DNA of 64,000 bases from Haemophilus influenzae (GTDB lineage: Bacteria; Pseudomonadota; Gammaproteobacteria; Enterobacterales; Pasteurellaceae), in contig NZ_LS483411.1 in NCBI RefSeq assembly GCF_900475755.1, positions 558,001-622,000 of the forward strand, in the 5' to 3' direction. The stretch's first letter is position 1, and each line of letters starts with the position of its first letter. The notes below the pieces were generated by a model. The model saw only the letters and a list, made by a program, of their open reading frames with translations. It had not been told where the DNA came from and searched no databases. Shown piece after piece: positions 36,886-47,538 of this stretch. Made by a program: the position numbers and the translations under genes.

Positions 36886-37977
36886 TTATTCTAATCCTTT
36901 TACATTTGGATTTTTAGTAATAAACATCGCATCACCATAACTGAAAAAACGATAGTGATTTTCGACCGCACTTTTATAAGCATTCATTGTATTTTTATAA
37001 CCAGCAAAAGCTGAAACTAACATAATCAATGTGCTTTCAGGTAAGTGGAAATTAGTAATTAAGCAATCCACCACTCGGAATTTTTTCCCTGGATAAATAA
37101 AAATAGCGGTATCAGAAAAATAAGGCTCAATTAAATCAGGGTTGCCAAATTCTTCCGCAGAAAGTGCCGCACTTTCAATAGAACGAACGGAAGTTGTTCC
37201 CACTGCAATTACACGTTTGCCCGCTTTTTTTGTTGCAATAATCGCATTGCAAACTTCTTGAGAAACTTCCACGTACTCTGCGTGCATTACGTGATCTTCA
37301 ATATTTTCCACACGAACAGGCTGGAATGTACCCGCGCCTACGTGTAATGTAACAAATTCAAAATTCACGCCTTTCGCTTTGAGTTTTTCAAGTAAATTTT
37401 CATCAAAATGTAAGCCCGCTGTTGGTGCCGCGACTGCGCCTGGGACTTTACTATAAACCGTTTGATAACATTCTTGATCAGCTTTTTCATCTGGACGGTC
37501 AATATAAGGCGGTAATGGCATATGTCCAATGGCTTGCAACACATCTAAAAGAGCGGTTGATTTATCACTTAATTCCACTTTAAACAACGAACTATGGCGT
37601 GCTGTCATTACCGCTTTAATGCCATTATTTTCGCCTAATTTATCTTCACCTAAAAATAATTCAGCCCCTTCTTTAGGGGATTTCGATGAACGAATATGCG
37701 CTAAGAAACGATGTTCGTCTAACATTCTCTCAACTAAAACTTCAATTTTTCCACCACTGGCTTTACGCCCAAACATTCTTGCAGGAATAACGTGCGTATT
37801 ATTAAAAATCAACAAATCGCCTTCATCAATTAAATCTAATACATCAGAAAAAGTGCGGTGAGAAATTTCTCCGTTTTCGCCATTTAACTGTAATAAACGA
37901 CAAGAAACACGATCAGTTTTAGGATAACGAGCAATTAATTTATCGGGTAAATCAAAGTTAAAGTCTGAAACACGCAT
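36886..37977 (-). CDS. queA: S-adenosylmethionine:tRNA ribosyltransferase-isomerase
   Basis: 363 residues starting [19 protein letters not shown]. Family motifs [43 protein letters not shown] and [16 protein letters not shown] are present. It forms epoxyqueuosine on tRNA after Tgt. queA and tgt form one operon in E. coli; here terminators on both strands lie between them. Two uptake signals lie inside the gene (about 36966 and 37853). Confidence 0.97.
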   Translation of the reverse strand: MRVSDFNFDLPDKLIARYPKTDRVSCRLLQLNGENGEISHRTFSDVLDLIDEGDLLIFNNTHVIPARMFGRKASGGKIEVLVERMLDEHRFLAHIRSSKSPKEGAELFLGEDKLGENNGIKAVMTARHSSLFKVELSDKSTALLDVLQAIGHMPLPPYIDRPDEKADQECYQTVYSKVPGAVAAPTAGLHFDENLLEKLKAKGVNFEFVTLHVGAGTFQPVRVENIEDHVMHAEYVEVSQEVCNAIIATKKAGKRVIAVGTTSVRSIESAALSAEEFGNPDLIEPYFSDTAIFIYPGKKFRVVDCLITNFHLPESTLIMLVSAFAGYKNTMNAYKSAVENHYRFFSYGDAMFITKNPNVKGLE

Positions 37978-38068
37978 AACAAAATTTAGGTTAAATAAAA
38001 TAGGCGGTAAGTCTAGTTTGAATTGAAAATGATCTCAAGAAAAAATCTCCCCTCGGGGAAGATAAAAT

Positions 38069-38092
38069 AACCAGCAATTATGCTGGTCATTT
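38069..38092 (-). terminator. Candidate terminator after the 38.1 kb lipoprotein gene
   Basis: ACCAGCA-ATTA-TGCTGGT hairpin followed on the minus strand by TATTTTATC. It is just beyond the gene's stop codon. Confidence 0.6.
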
Positions 38093-38100
38093 GGGATTAA

Positions 38101-38547
38101 TTATAAATTTGCTTTTTTAGTTGCTTTTACGTTTACATCACAATTTTTAACGATGATGTTATCGCTAGATTTACCTTTTTGAATTAAATTTACAGGCACA
38201 ACAGAATCAAATTTATCTAACGTTAAGCCACTATCTACATTCCAAACATAATCCCCAGAAACGAAACTTGTAAAGTCATTTTGTGATTTATCACGAGTAA
38301 AATCTTTCGCAATAATGCCATCGCCCACACTTACCATTGCAGCAACTGGTTCTTGGTTTTCAAATTGATACACAGCAGTCACAGTTTGTTTATTGCAGGA
38401 ATATACAACTGTTTTATCAGTGATTGTTGGAAGTGTTTGCATTTCAGCTATTTGCGCAGATGATTTTGTCATTTCAGGTGCATCCTTTGCACAAGCAGAT
38501 AATACAACTGCAGCAGCAAATGCGGGTAAAATTTTAGTTAAATTCAT
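38101..38547 (-). CDS. Lipoprotein, possibly MliC-like lysozyme inhibitor fold
   Basis: 148 residues. Signal peptide MNLTKILPAFAAAVVLSAC with a lipobox LSAC (Cys19). The mature part contains VYSCNKQTVTAVYQFENQEPVAAM, where a Cys-starting strand and a basic/aromatic pattern resemble MliC/PliC periplasmic lysozyme inhibitors, and a second Cys (VKNCDVNV) could pair with it. The resemblance is by eye and weak. It likely sits in the outer membrane. Confidence 0.65.
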   Translation of the reverse strand: MNLTKILPAFAAAVVLSACAKDAPEMTKSSAQIAEMQTLPTITDKTVVYSCNKQTVTAVYQFENQEPVAAMVSVGDGIIAKDFTRDKSQNDFTSFVSGDYVWNVDSGLTLDKFDSVVPVNLIQKGKSSDNIIVKNCDVNVKATKKANL

Positions 38548-38623
38548 TATTAAATCCTCTTAATTAATCCCTATATAGGGTGCTACTTAGATACCTTTAA
38601 TAAAATAAAGTTCCATTATTGGA

Positions 38624-38656
38624 ATAAAAAAGGTGGGCTCTGATCTGCCCCACCTT
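38624..38656 (-). terminator. Terminator after hap
   Basis: On the minus strand AAGGTGGG pairs with CCCACCTT around a loop and is followed by TTTTATT. It lies about 35 bases after the hap stop. Confidence 0.85.
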
Positions 38657-38689
38657 GTTTATCAATAAACGATAAAATTATGTTGATTT

Positions 38690-41600
38690 TTACCAACGAT
38701 ACCCCAATTTCACGCCCACATTTTGCTGTTTGCCGAGTTGTGAACCTTGAGATTTTGAGATAAAAGCGGAAAGTTGGAAATGTAAAATTTCTGCCTTTAA
38801 TCCCACTTCTTTTTGCCAATAACGCCCAAATGATTGTTGCAACATCGTGCGATTTACAGTGGTTTGTACGTTAGCGTTTGAAACATCAACATAATTGACG
38901 AAGAAATAAGGCTTAACGCTGATATTATTTGTCGGGGTAAACGTATAATCAACTCGAATGCCAGCATTATAGCGATTAAATGCAAGGCTCGGTGTTTGCA
39001 CTTTCACTTCTTCAGATTGATAATTTTCACGTTCAATAAAATATCGATTAACACCCAAATAAGGCTGAATACCCAATTGCCCTAAACGGAACTGATAACT
39101 TGCATTCACACCATAATTTATCGCTTTTCGATGAATTTTTCGGCTTTGTTCTTCAGCCATTTTACTCGCACTAATTCCCGCACCCACGTTTACACCAAAT
39201 TGTAAATCGCCCCATTGATATTGGGCAAAACCAGACATCATCGTTAATGTCGCGTGATTTTTAACCTGTTCGTCAAAGGTATTATCTGAACGGCTATGCG
39301 AGAAAACCGCCCCAATTCGTCCATTGGCTAAGGCTTTTTGCACCCCAATTTGACGCAAGTTCGTTTTCTGCTGATAAGCACGGAATGCATCAGAATCATA
39401 GCGTCTTTTATCCTGTGCGATATTTGTCCACACAGCAGATTGTGCTTGATCTACAAAAAGACGATCCAATTCATCTTGAACGGAAAGCATACTATTTACT
39501 GTTGCAGACAACTCCGATAACGCACTATTTGAGTAACGGCTGATCAATTCTTTTTGTTTGCGTTGTTTTTTCTCTTGTTCCTCTTGAGCTTGACGTTCTT
39601 TTTCTGTTTGCTGTTGTTGGACATTAATAACTTCAAGTGCGGCTTGTAATACGTTTAACTGGCTTTGATCAATCGGGGTATCAGAAAACGCTGCTCTCAA
39701 TGCTCTTTTTGACCGCGCTTTTTTTGCCTTACTTGTTTGTGTTTCAGTAGTCAGAGCTTGTTTGGCTTCTAATGTTTGTTCTGCTTGCTCTGATCTTACT
39801 AAGTCATTGCGCAATTCCTGCTCTTTTATTGGGTTATGCAAGCGGAATTCGCCATCATTCTTCACTAATTTATAACGTAATGCACCTGCATCAACGTGGT
39901 CATTTTCTAAAGTAAATTTGAGTTTGTCTGATAACGGTTTATTATCTTTGCTTTCAACCAAAGTTAATTGCTCAAGGGCTTCGGGTTCTTTGCCTGTGTT
40001 GCGAACAGATAATGTGTAATCGCCCTCAGCGTCATTGGATAATTTTAATTTATCGCTTTTATAGCCAAATAAAGATGAAGTAAATTGGAATGTGCCTTGC
40101 CCGCTCAATTTACCATTTACTGTCAATGTGTTGAAACGATGTTCTGCCGATGTTGGCGTTGTTTCCGTCTCTAATGAACGGCGGTGACGTGGCGCATTAT
40201 TTGAGCTAGCTGAATAAGCTGAATTTAACGTAACAGTACTATTATTTAGCGTTAAATTCTGCAATGTGGCATCGCTAGGCATTGTCCAAGTCGCATTTTC
40301 CAACGTCACTGTTGTGTCTTTGTCGCCCTGAATTTGGTGCGAAAAATGGCTGTTTTTTAAAGAAAATTGAGCAGAATCCGTTAAATTCACATTACCATTT
40401 AACGTGGCATTATCTACTGTTGCATTTGCGTGATTTGAAAGTTTGATATTGCCTATTTGGGTGGCATTGTTGCTCAATGTAAATTGGCTATGATTTATTA
40501 AAGTGACATTACCATTAAGTTTTGCTAAACCATGAATATTCACTGTTGCATTATCAGTTAAATTAATAGAGCCATTAATTTGTGTTGTCGGTATGGAATC
40601 AATAACTTTTGTATCGGTTAAATCAACTGTTTTACAAGTCGTTAATCCTGTCCAATCTGAACGCGTGCAAATGGTATTTTTCTGATTTGGCACAACACCA
40701 AATGTGGCATTTGCATTATTGCTGACTGTCCAATTTCCCTCAATTGAAGAAACATTGCGAGAAACCACCGCACTTCCGCCTTTAATTTGGAAGTTTTCAG
40801 CTTTAAATGTGCGGTTGATCCAATCGTCATCAATAACCACTTCGCCTTTAGGTCGCCCAAGCTCGTTTGGGCGATTTAAATGATTGTAAGCGTGTGGCGT
40901 TGGGCGACCACTAAACACTAAAGTGCCGCCTTCTTGAGTAATATTGCCTTTTAAATTTGTGCCACCTGAAAGTAGCAAAGTACGATCTTCTGTGGTTGGT
41001 TTATAAATAAGGTTTAATCGTCCATTGTGTTTATTTTTATCTGTTTCGCCAAACCAACCGTTGTAGGCAATTTCTTTGCTGTAATTAAGTTTATTAATAT
41101 TATTTCCATTAGGTAGAACAATGCTTTCGTTCCCAGTAATAGTAATATTAGCGACTTGAGTTGTATTATGGTTCACAATCATCGCCCCCTCGTCCGTATT
41201 TTGGATACGTTTAAAGGTTAATGAATGCCCGTTAAGATCTAAGCGACCACCACGAAAGCCGAAATAAAATTTATCGGTATCAAATTGCTTGTCATCGTTT
41301 AATTGAACAGTCCCTCTGCCACTAACTAAGCCTATTTCACTAAAGGCTTGTTTTTTGTTTTGATCGTCTGCCTGCTGCTCTAAGATGACTTTACCATCTC
41401 CCACGCTGATCGAACCTTTATTTTCCCCTTTGGCTTTAACGTGTAATGTGCCTTTACCGATTTTAGAAAGGCGATCATTTTCAACGCCATTTACTTTCCA
41501 AGTAACGGTGCTATCTTCACTTACATGCACTCCAGCACCTTGCCAAGTTGCATTATTTTCTGAAGATACCGTAAAGTTACCCTCAAAATACAAACCGCCC

Positions 41601-42748
41601 GCACCTTGGTTGATGTTGGTTGATAAGGTAACAGTGCCGTTTTTTTGATCTCCGAAATACAGGTTTCCACCGTTATTCAAACGAGGCAGGTATATATTTG
41701 GACCTTGGTATTGGTAAACATCGTCTTTACCTTCGGCAGGTAATTTGTCGTCTTTTAAACCGATGCGGACTTCAGATGGTCTTCCTGTTTGTTGTTTGAC
41801 AATGCCGCTGCCGTCGCCTTTGTCTGTAATGGTGTATGCACCATTGCCCGATGGGCTATAAAACGATGTACGCAAATCTTTTTCAAGGATTTCATCAAAA
41901 AAAGACTTGCGTACCAGTTGGAATGTATTCTCTGTCCCCGCCCAAGGGTTGCCGGTCCTCAATACGCCGTTAATCAACCATTTTTGTTTTTCCGAATCAT
42001 AAATAAACATAGGCGAACCGCTGTCGCCGCTTGAGCCTGCAATAGGAATGGGGCCGTAATTGCCCGCTTGGCGCACATCGCCGCTCAGACTTGACCAGCC
42101 GCCCCCTGCTCCGCCTTGGTTGTGTGTATTGCCTGCTGTCAGGTAATGATATGCGCCGGCAACTTGGTCGCCGTTGTTTTGATCGTTTCGCCAAAACTGC
42201 CACCCGGAGCCGATACGCACGCGTTCGGGATATTTCGTCCTATCTGTATATTTGTTGCCGTTCATATCAGAAGTCATATCGATTGGGGTGGCTTCCGTAA
42301 CAAATTTATGTAAGCGTGGGTTGTGGTAGTCTTTCTCATAAGGATGCGTTTGATCGTTTTTATAATTATTCCGTTTTGCAATCTTATAAGAAAAACGGTG
42401 CTGATCGGGATTGCTTCCCTCTGCACCAAAATCAACATCGCGATAACCTACATTATGCGCCACGCTCACAATATATTGATCGCCCACCAATGCCGCCACG
42501 CCGTTACGCGACACCACGGAAAAATCAATCATCGGGGCTTTTGTCATTGATGTGCCAACTAAATTTCCATTTTTATTGTAAACCTCAATATTTTTAGCCC
42601 CAACTGTGAACTTCCCTTTATTCTCGGCAAAATCACGATAATATTGGTAGTCAATCCCAAAATAAGTATGACCTGCCCACGCTTGCGATACTATCCCTAA
42701 TGAAATGCAAGCGGTTAAAAAATTAAGACGAAATACAGTTTTTTTCAT
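38690..42748 (-). CDS. hap: Hap autotransporter: self-cleaving serine protease adhesin
   Basis: 1352 residues, slightly shorter than published Hap (about 1390), mainly in the linker near residue 1040-1110. Signal peptide 1-25 (SQAWA then GHTYFGIDYQYYRDFAENKGKF). The S6 protease triad H98, D140 and S243 (GDSGSP) is intact. A beta-helix passenger follows, then an Arg/Lys-rich linker and a C-terminal barrel ending LGYRW. The protease cleaves the passenger from the barrel; uncleaved Hap mediates adhesion and microcolony formation. In Rd the gene is broken; here it is open. About 41.8-42.4 kb is markedly GC-rich. Confidence 0.94.
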   Translation of the reverse strand: MKKTVFRLNFLTACISLGIVSQAWAGHTYFGIDYQYYRDFAENKGKFTVGAKNIEVYNKNGNLVGTSMTKAPMIDFSVVSRNGVAALVGDQYIVSVAHNVGYRDVDFGAEGSNPDQHRFSYKIAKRNNYKNDQTHPYEKDYHNPRLHKFVTEATPIDMTSDMNGNKYTDRTKYPERVRIGSGWQFWRNDQNNGDQVAGAYHYLTAGNTHNQGGAGGGWSSLSGDVRQAGNYGPIPIAGSSGDSGSPMFIYDSEKQKWLINGVLRTGNPWAGTENTFQLVRKSFFDEILEKDLRTSFYSPSGNGAYTITDKGDGSGIVKQQTGRPSEVRIGLKDDKLPAEGKDDVYQYQGPNIYLPRLNNGGNLYFGDQKNGTVTLSTNINQGAGGLYFEGNFTVSSENNATWQGAGVHVSEDSTVTWKVNGVENDRLSKIGKGTLHVKAKGENKGSISVGDGKVILEQQADDQNKKQAFSEIGLVSGRGTVQLNDDKQFDTDKFYFGFRGGRLDLNGHSLTFKRIQNTDEGAMIVNHNTTQVANITITGNESIVLPNGNNINKLNYSKEIAYNGWFGETDKNKHNGRLNLIYKPTTEDRTLLLSGGTNLKGNITQEGGTLVFSGRPTPHAYNHLNRPNELGRPKGEVVIDDDWINRTFKAENFQIKGGSAVVSRNVSSIEGNWTVSNNANATFGVVPNQKNTICTRSDWTGLTTCKTVDLTDTKVIDSIPTTQINGSINLTDNATVNIHGLAKLNGNVTLINHSQFTLSNNATQIGNIKLSNHANATVDNATLNGNVNLTDSAQFSLKNSHFSHQIQGDKDTTVTLENATWTMPSDATLQNLTLNNSTVTLNSAYSASSNNAPRHRRSLETETTPTSAEHRFNTLTVNGKLSGQGTFQFTSSLFGYKSDKLKLSNDAEGDYTLSVRNTGKEPEALEQLTLVESKDNKPLSDKLKFTLENDHVDAGALRYKLVKNDGEFRLHNPIKEQELRNDLVRSEQAEQTLEAKQALTTETQTSKAKKARSKRALRAAFSDTPIDQSQLNVLQAALEVINVQQQQTEKERQAQEEQEKKQRKQKELISRYSNSALSELSATVNSMLSVQDELDRLFVDQAQSAVWTNIAQDKRRYDSDAFRAYQQKTNLRQIGVQKALANGRIGAVFSHSRSDNTFDEQVKNHATLTMMSGFAQYQWGDLQFGVNVGAGISASKMAEEQSRKIHRKAINYGVNASYQFRLGQLGIQPYLGVNRYFIERENYQSEEVKVQTPSLAFNRYNAGIRVDYTFTPTNNISVKPYFFVNYVDVSNANVQTTVNRTMLQQSFGRYWQKEVGLKAEILHFQLSAFISKSQGSQLGKQQNVGVKLGYRW

Positions 42749-43065
42749 AATGTTTATTTAATTAAGTAATTTTTCGTATTAAAAAATACGTGGTTAAACG
42801 ACTATTGAACAATAAAAGTGCGGTGATTTTCTAAGGGATTTCAGCTAAAAAACGAACTAAAAGGCACAAAAGAAAATAAATGAGTAAAACTATATAGTAA
42901 TTAAGCCAAAATTTCTAGGTTTTTGCTTAATACTTAGTGGGTAATCTAATCTTGCGATGTGGTAATATTGTATATAATTTACATAGGCGACTAAAGTTAA
43001 AACAATATCACTAATAAAATAACCGCACTTTATGTGAGTTTTCTCTGAAAGTGCGGTCATTTTTT
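42749..43065. other. Intergenic region between hap and uvrA
   Basis: AT-rich; should contain the hap promoter on the minus strand. An uptake signal lies at about 42817, and the uvrA terminator lies at the far end. No ORF or other motif is convincing. Confidence 0.5.
43022..43057 (-). terminator. Uptake-signal inverted pair after uvrA
   Basis: ACCGCACTT (43022-43030) and AAGTGCGGT (43049-43057) form an inverted pair just after the uvrA stop, with TTATTTTATT on the minus strand. Confidence 0.8.
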
Positions 43066-45897
43066 CTAAGATTTTTCTAAAATCGGTTTAAGGAAGCGAG
43101 CGGTGTGGGAGCTTTTTACTTTAGCAACTTGCTCTGGTGTACCCGTCGCAATAATTTGTCCGCCGCCACTGCCTCCCTCTGGGCCAAGATCGACAATCCA
43201 GTCTGCGGTTTTAATCACATCAAGATTGTGTTCAATGACGACGATAGTATTTCCTTGATCGCGTAATCGATGCAGTACTTCAAGTAATTGCTTAATGTCA
43301 GCGAAATGCAAACCAGTCGTCGGTTCATCTAGAATATACAAAGTTTTACCCGTATCACGTTTAGAAAGCTCAGTCGCTAGCTTAACGCGTTGGGCTTCAC
43401 CGCCTGAAAGTGTTGTGGAAGATTGACCTAATCGAATATAGGATAATCCCACATCTATCAAGGTTTGTAATTTTCTTGCAATCATTGGAATCGCATCAAA
43501 AAACTCGCGAGCTTCTTCCACTGTCATATCTAAAACTTGATGAATTGTTTTGCCTTTATAACGAATTTCTAAGGTTTCACGATTATAGCGTTTGCCTTTA
43601 CATTGGTCGCAAGGAACATAAACATCGGGCAAAAAGTGCATTTCAACTTTGAGTACACCATCGCCCTGACAGGCTTCACAGCGTCCACCCCTTACGTTAA
43701 AGCTAAAACGCCCAGGATTATAACCGCGCGCACGTGCCTCTGGCACACCTGCAAAAAGCTCGCGAATTGGGGTAAATAAGCCTGTATAAGTGGCTGGATT
43801 TGAACGTGGCGTGCGTCCAATCGGGCTTTGGTTAATATCAATAACTTTATCGAAATGTTCTAATCCCTCGATAGATTGATAAGGTGCGTAATCCGTCTTT
43901 TCGGCTCGATTTAATGCATTTTGCGCAAGTGGAAATAAAGTATCATTAATAAGTGTGGATTTTCCTGAACCAGACACACCAGTTACGCAAGTAAACAAAC
44001 CAACGGGAATATCTAAATTCACATTTTTTAAGTTATTACCTGATGCACCTTTAAGTTTGAGCCATTTTTTCTTATCAAGTGCGGTGCGTTTTTTCGGGAT
44101 TTCGATTTTATCTGCGCCCGATAAAAATTTTCCCGTGATGGAATTTGGATTGAGCATAATTTCATCGGCATTTCCTTGCGCAATAACTTGTCCGCCATGC
44201 ACGCCAGCACCAGGTCCAATATCAATAATATGGTCAGCTGCACGAATCGCGTCTTCATCGTGCTCCACGACAATTACCGTATTACCAAGATTACGCAAAT
44301 GAATTAACGTATTAAGTAAGCGTTCATTATCACGTTGGTGCAAGCCAATAGAGGGTTCATCTAATACATACATTACGCCAACAAGTCCCGCACCAATTTG
44401 ACTCGCAAGGCGAATACGTTGAGCTTCACCGCCTGAAAGGGTTTCTGCAGAACGAGAAAGAGAAAGATAATTCAAACCAACATTGACTAAAAACTGCAAA
44501 CGCTCGCGGATTTCTTTAAGAATTTTTTCCGCAATTTGCGCTTTTTGACCAGTGAGAGAAAGTGCGGTAAAAAATTCGAGGGTTTCGCCAATGCTTTTTT
44601 CCGCAATTATCGGCAAATTGGTTTTTCCAATATACACATTACGTGCTTCGGGTCGCAAACGAGAACCGCCACAATCTATACAAGGTCGATTGCTAATATT
44701 TTTCGCTAATTCTTCACGCACCGACATTGATTCTGTTTCTTTATATCGGCGAGCCATATTATTCAAAATCCCTTCAAAAGGATGCTTGCGAATAACCACA
44801 TCGCCACGATCATTCATATATTGGAATTCAATTTCCTCTTTTCCTGAACCCTGCATAATGATGTGTTGAATTTTCTTTGGCAAAGATTCATAGGGCGCTT
44901 CAACATCAAAATGATAATGTTTCGCCAATGATGTAAGCATTTGATAATAATAGAAATTACGACGATCCCAACCTTTTACCGCACCACCAGCAAGAGAAAT
45001 AGTTGGATTTTGCACCACACGATCTTCATCAAAATATTGCTGCACACCCAAGCCATCACAAGTTGGGCAAGCACCTGCAGGATTGTTAAAGGAAAATAAA
45101 CGAGGCTCTAATTCTGGCACAGAATAACCACAATGCGGACAAGCAAAATTTGCCGAAAAAACTAATTCTTCTGCTTTCGGATTATCCATATCTGCCACAA
45201 TTGCAGTGCCACCAGAAAGCTCTAATGCGGTTTCAAAAGATTCGGCTAAACGTGTTGCTAAATCTGACCGCACTTTAAAACGATCAACCACTACTTCAAT
45301 AGTATGTTTTTTCTGTAAGGCTAATTTTGGCGGATCAGATAAATCGCAAATTTCGCCATCAATACGCGCACGAATATAACCTTGCGCAGCAATATTTTCT
45401 AAAATCTTGAGATGTTCGCCTTTTCGATTTTTGACAACTGGCGCAAGTAACATCATCTTGCTGTCTTCTGGCAAACTTAATACTTTATCCACCATTTGAC
45501 TAATCGTTTGTGCCGTTAATGGAATATTATGATCGGGACAACGCGGCTCCCCTACTCGTGCAAACAATAAACGTAAATAATCGTAAATTTCCGTAATTGT
45601 TCCCACCGTAGAACGTGGATTGTGTGAGGTAGATTTTTGTTCAATGGAAATTGCAGGGGAAAGTCCCTCAATAGAATCCACATCAGGCTTTTCCATTAAA
45701 GACAAAAATTGACGTGCATACGCCGAAAGAGATTCAACATAGCGGCGTTGCCCTTCCGCATAAAGTGTATCAAAGGCTAAAGAGGATTTTCCCGAACCTG
45801 AAAGCCCAGTAATTACCACAAGTTTATTGCGTGGAATAGTTAAATTAATATTTTTCAGGTTATGGGTTCTAGCCCCGCGAATATCGATATTTTCCAT
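43066..45897 (-). CDS. uvrA: Excinuclease ABC subunit A
   Basis: 943 residues from the ATG at 45897; a TTG at 45909 would add four residues. Two ABC ATPase halves: [12 protein letters not shown] near 31 and [12 protein letters not shown] near 640, with signatures [16 protein letters not shown] and [16 protein letters not shown], and zinc fingers CPHCGY...CPTCDG and CEACQGDG...CDQCKG. UvrA finds bulky DNA damage for UvrBC repair. It is divergent from ssb with a shared regulatory region. Confidence 0.97.
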   Translation of the reverse strand: MENIDIRGARTHNLKNINLTIPRNKLVVITGLSGSGKSSLAFDTLYAEGQRRYVESLSAYARQFLSLMEKPDVDSIEGLSPAISIEQKSTSHNPRSTVGTITEIYDYLRLLFARVGEPRCPDHNIPLTAQTISQMVDKVLSLPEDSKMMLLAPVVKNRKGEHLKILENIAAQGYIRARIDGEICDLSDPPKLALQKKHTIEVVVDRFKVRSDLATRLAESFETALELSGGTAIVADMDNPKAEELVFSANFACPHCGYSVPELEPRLFSFNNPAGACPTCDGLGVQQYFDEDRVVQNPTISLAGGAVKGWDRRNFYYYQMLTSLAKHYHFDVEAPYESLPKKIQHIIMQGSGKEEIEFQYMNDRGDVVIRKHPFEGILNNMARRYKETESMSVREELAKNISNRPCIDCGGSRLRPEARNVYIGKTNLPIIAEKSIGETLEFFTALSLTGQKAQIAEKILKEIRERLQFLVNVGLNYLSLSRSAETLSGGEAQRIRLASQIGAGLVGVMYVLDEPSIGLHQRDNERLLNTLIHLRNLGNTVIVVEHDEDAIRAADHIIDIGPGAGVHGGQVIAQGNADEIMLNPNSITGKFLSGADKIEIPKKRTALDKKKWLKLKGASGNNLKNVNLDIPVGLFTCVTGVSGSGKSTLINDTLFPLAQNALNRAEKTDYAPYQSIEGLEHFDKVIDINQSPIGRTPRSNPATYTGLFTPIRELFAGVPEARARGYNPGRFSFNVRGGRCEACQGDGVLKVEMHFLPDVYVPCDQCKGKRYNRETLEIRYKGKTIHQVLDMTVEEAREFFDAIPMIARKLQTLIDVGLSYIRLGQSSTTLSGGEAQRVKLATELSKRDTGKTLYILDEPTTGLHFADIKQLLEVLHRLRDQGNTIVVIEHNLDVIKTADWIVDLGPEGGSGGGQIIATGTPEQVAKVKSSHTARFLKPILEKS

Positions 45898-45929
45898 AAA
45901 ATAACTCAAAAGTATAAAATAAATGTAAA

Positions 45930-45951
45930 TTTTGCGATCATTATCGCATAT
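45930..45951. promoter_or_regulatory. CRP-S competence site in the uvrA-ssb intergenic region
   Basis: A 22-bp site reading TTTTGCGATC then ATTATCGCATAT, the CRP-S pattern with GCGA/TCGC half sites. ssb is known as a member of the H. influenzae competence regulon, which supports it as the ssb activator site. Confidence 0.8.
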
Positions 45952-45957
45952 TTTAAT

Positions 45958-45977
45958 ATCTGTGCAAATATCCAGTT
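45958..45977. promoter_or_regulatory. Candidate LexA (SOS) box for uvrA and/or ssb
   Basis: CTGT-N8-CCAG (45960-45975) matches the LexA CTGT-N8-ACAG core with one mismatch and has AT-rich flanks. The divergent uvrA/ssb region carries a LexA site in E. coli. Confidence 0.55.
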
Positions 45978-46050
45978 AAAATATATAGATCTTTTAAAAA
46001 ATTTCAGGCAAAATAACCGCACTTTTTTAGATAAAAAATGAGGTTTTTTT

Positions 46051-46557
46051 ATGGCTGGAATTAATAAAGTCATTATTGTAGGTCATTTAGGTAATGATCC
46101 TGAAATTCGTACTATGCCAAACGGCGATGCCGTTGCAAATATCAGCGTAGCAACCAGTGAAAGCTGGAACGACCGTAATACTGGCGAACGCCGTGAAGTA
46201 ACAGAATGGCACCGCATTGTATTCTATCGTCGTCAAGCAGAGATTTGCGGCGAATATTTACGCAAAGGCTCTCAAGTGTATGTGGAGGGTCGTTTAAAAA
46301 CACGTAAATGGCAAGATCAAAACGGTCAAGATCGCTACACCACAGAAATTCAAGGCGATGTAATGCAAATGCTTGGTGGGCGTAATCAAAACGCAGGTGG
46401 TTTCTCTAATGAGATGGGATCTTCACCACAACCTTCTTACCAAGCTCGTCAAACTAACAATGGTAATAGTTATCAATCATCTCGCCCAGCTCCACAACAA
46501 GCTGCACCACAGGCTGAGCCACCAATGGATGGATTTGATGACGATATTCCGTTCTAA
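46051..46557 (+). CDS. ssb: Single-stranded DNA-binding protein
   Basis: 168 residues. N-terminal OB fold ([36 protein letters not shown] and [30 protein letters not shown]), a Gln/Asn/Pro-rich linker, and the acidic tip [10 protein letters not shown] that binds partner proteins. It serves replication, repair and incoming competence DNA. Upstream sites suggest Sxy/CRP and SOS control. Confidence 0.97.
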   Translation: MAGINKVIIVGHLGNDPEIRTMPNGDAVANISVATSESWNDRNTGERREVTEWHRIVFYRRQAEICGEYLRKGSQVYVEGRLKTRKWQDQNGQDRYTTEIQGDVMQMLGGRNQNAGGFSNEMGSSPQPSYQARQTNNGNSYQSSRPAPQQAAPQAEPPMDGFDDDIPF

Positions 46558-46592
46558 ATTACATAGATTGAAAAGTAAATGATAAAAATCAA

Positions 46593-46628
46593 AGAGAAGC
46601 TGAATAAAAGAGAGCTTCTCTTTTTATT
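46593..46628 (+). terminator. Terminator after ssb
   Basis: AGAGAAGCT pairs with AGCTTCTCT, followed by TTTTTATTTT. Confidence 0.88.
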
Positions 46629-46641
46629 TTACTAATTAAAA

Positions 46642-46671
46642 GGACTAAATCTATGATTATAGATTTAGCCC
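46642..46671 (-). terminator. Terminator after tonB
   Basis: GGACTAAATCTAT pairs with ATAGATTTAGCCC (one mismatch), followed on the minus strand by TTTTAATTAG. Confidence 0.75.
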
Positions 46672-46734
46672 TTAATTTTATAGCTTTAGTTTTAGGGAAG
46701 ATTAATTGCTACCATTTATCTTCCATATCACATT

Positions 46735-47529
46735 TTATTGAAGAGTAAAACTAATTTGCACACTTAAACTCGAAGGAAATCCTGCGGGTCTTGTTCCAAC
46801 AGAGCGAGATACGTTAATAGCGTCTAATGCCGCCTTATCTAAACTTTCATCGCCTGAGGATTTTGTAACCTTAGCACCACTTAATGAACCATCAGCTCCT
46901 ACATTAAAAGATACACTCACTTTTCCTTGTTTGCGCATTATCTTCGCTCGAGTTGGATAACGTTTATGGCTTTCAATTTCACGGCGGATTGCAGAACGGT
47001 AAGCCGCTATTTCACTCGTATCCGTTCCACTTCCTGCTACCTGTGCATTGCTATTAGCTGCACTTGTTGTACTTGCTTTATCATTTACGTTGGCACTTGA
47101 ATCAATATTTTCATCGCCTTTTGGTAGCTCTTTATTGATTGGTTTCTTTTGTGGTTTAACCTCTTTTTTAGGTTTCTTCTTCGGCTTTTCTTTTGGTTTT
47201 GGCTTTTCCTTTTCCGGTTCTTTGATTTTTTTCGGTTCAGGTTTTATTGTTGGATCTTCTACAATTTCTTGTTTTTCTGGTTCTGGCTCTTTTTGTACAT
47301 TTTCTGGCTCAGGCTCTGGCTCTTTTTGTACATCTTCTGGCTCTGGAGCAGGTTCTTCCAACACCATGCCCTGTAATAGCTCCATAGAAATACTTGTAGA
47401 TATATCGCCTTGTGCGCTATTTGCACTATCACTTGGCTCATTCCAATTCCATAAGATAAATCCTATAACAATACCGTGTGCGATCAAAGAAATAAGCAAA
47501 CCCAATAGCGAACGTTTTGTTTGCTGCAT
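46735..47529 (-). CDS. tonB: Energy-transducing protein TonB
   Basis: 264 residues with a cytoplasmic start, one signal-anchor helix (about 11-30), a long Pro/Glu/Lys periplasmic spacer (repeats of EPEPE, NVQKEPEPE and KPKEKPK), and a C-terminal TonB domain (YPTRAKIMRKQGKVSVSFNVGADG...RPAGFPSSLSVQISFTL). It transmits proton-motive energy from ExbBD to outer-membrane receptors such as HxuC in this window. Last gene of exbB-exbD-tonB. Confidence 0.95.
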   Translation of the reverse strand: MQQTKRSLLGLLISLIAHGIVIGFILWNWNEPSDSANSAQGDISTSISMELLQGMVLEEPAPEPEDVQKEPEPEPENVQKEPEPEKQEIVEDPTIKPEPKKIKEPEKEKPKPKEKPKKKPKKEVKPQKKPINKELPKGDENIDSSANVNDKASTTSAANSNAQVAGSGTDTSEIAAYRSAIRREIESHKRYPTRAKIMRKQGKVSVSFNVGADGSLSGAKVTKSSGDESLDKAALDAINVSRSVGTRPAGFPSSLSVQISFTLQ

Positions 47530-47538
47530 AATTATTCC

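Noticed and set aside
42316-42597. Plus-strand ORF inside hap
   Set aside because: Shadow frame of the GC-rich hap segment; no ribosome binding site or family features.
38690-42748. IgA1 protease (Iga or IgaB)
   Set aside because: The S6 protease domain is shared, but the signal peptide, passenger and barrel ending LGYRW match Hap.
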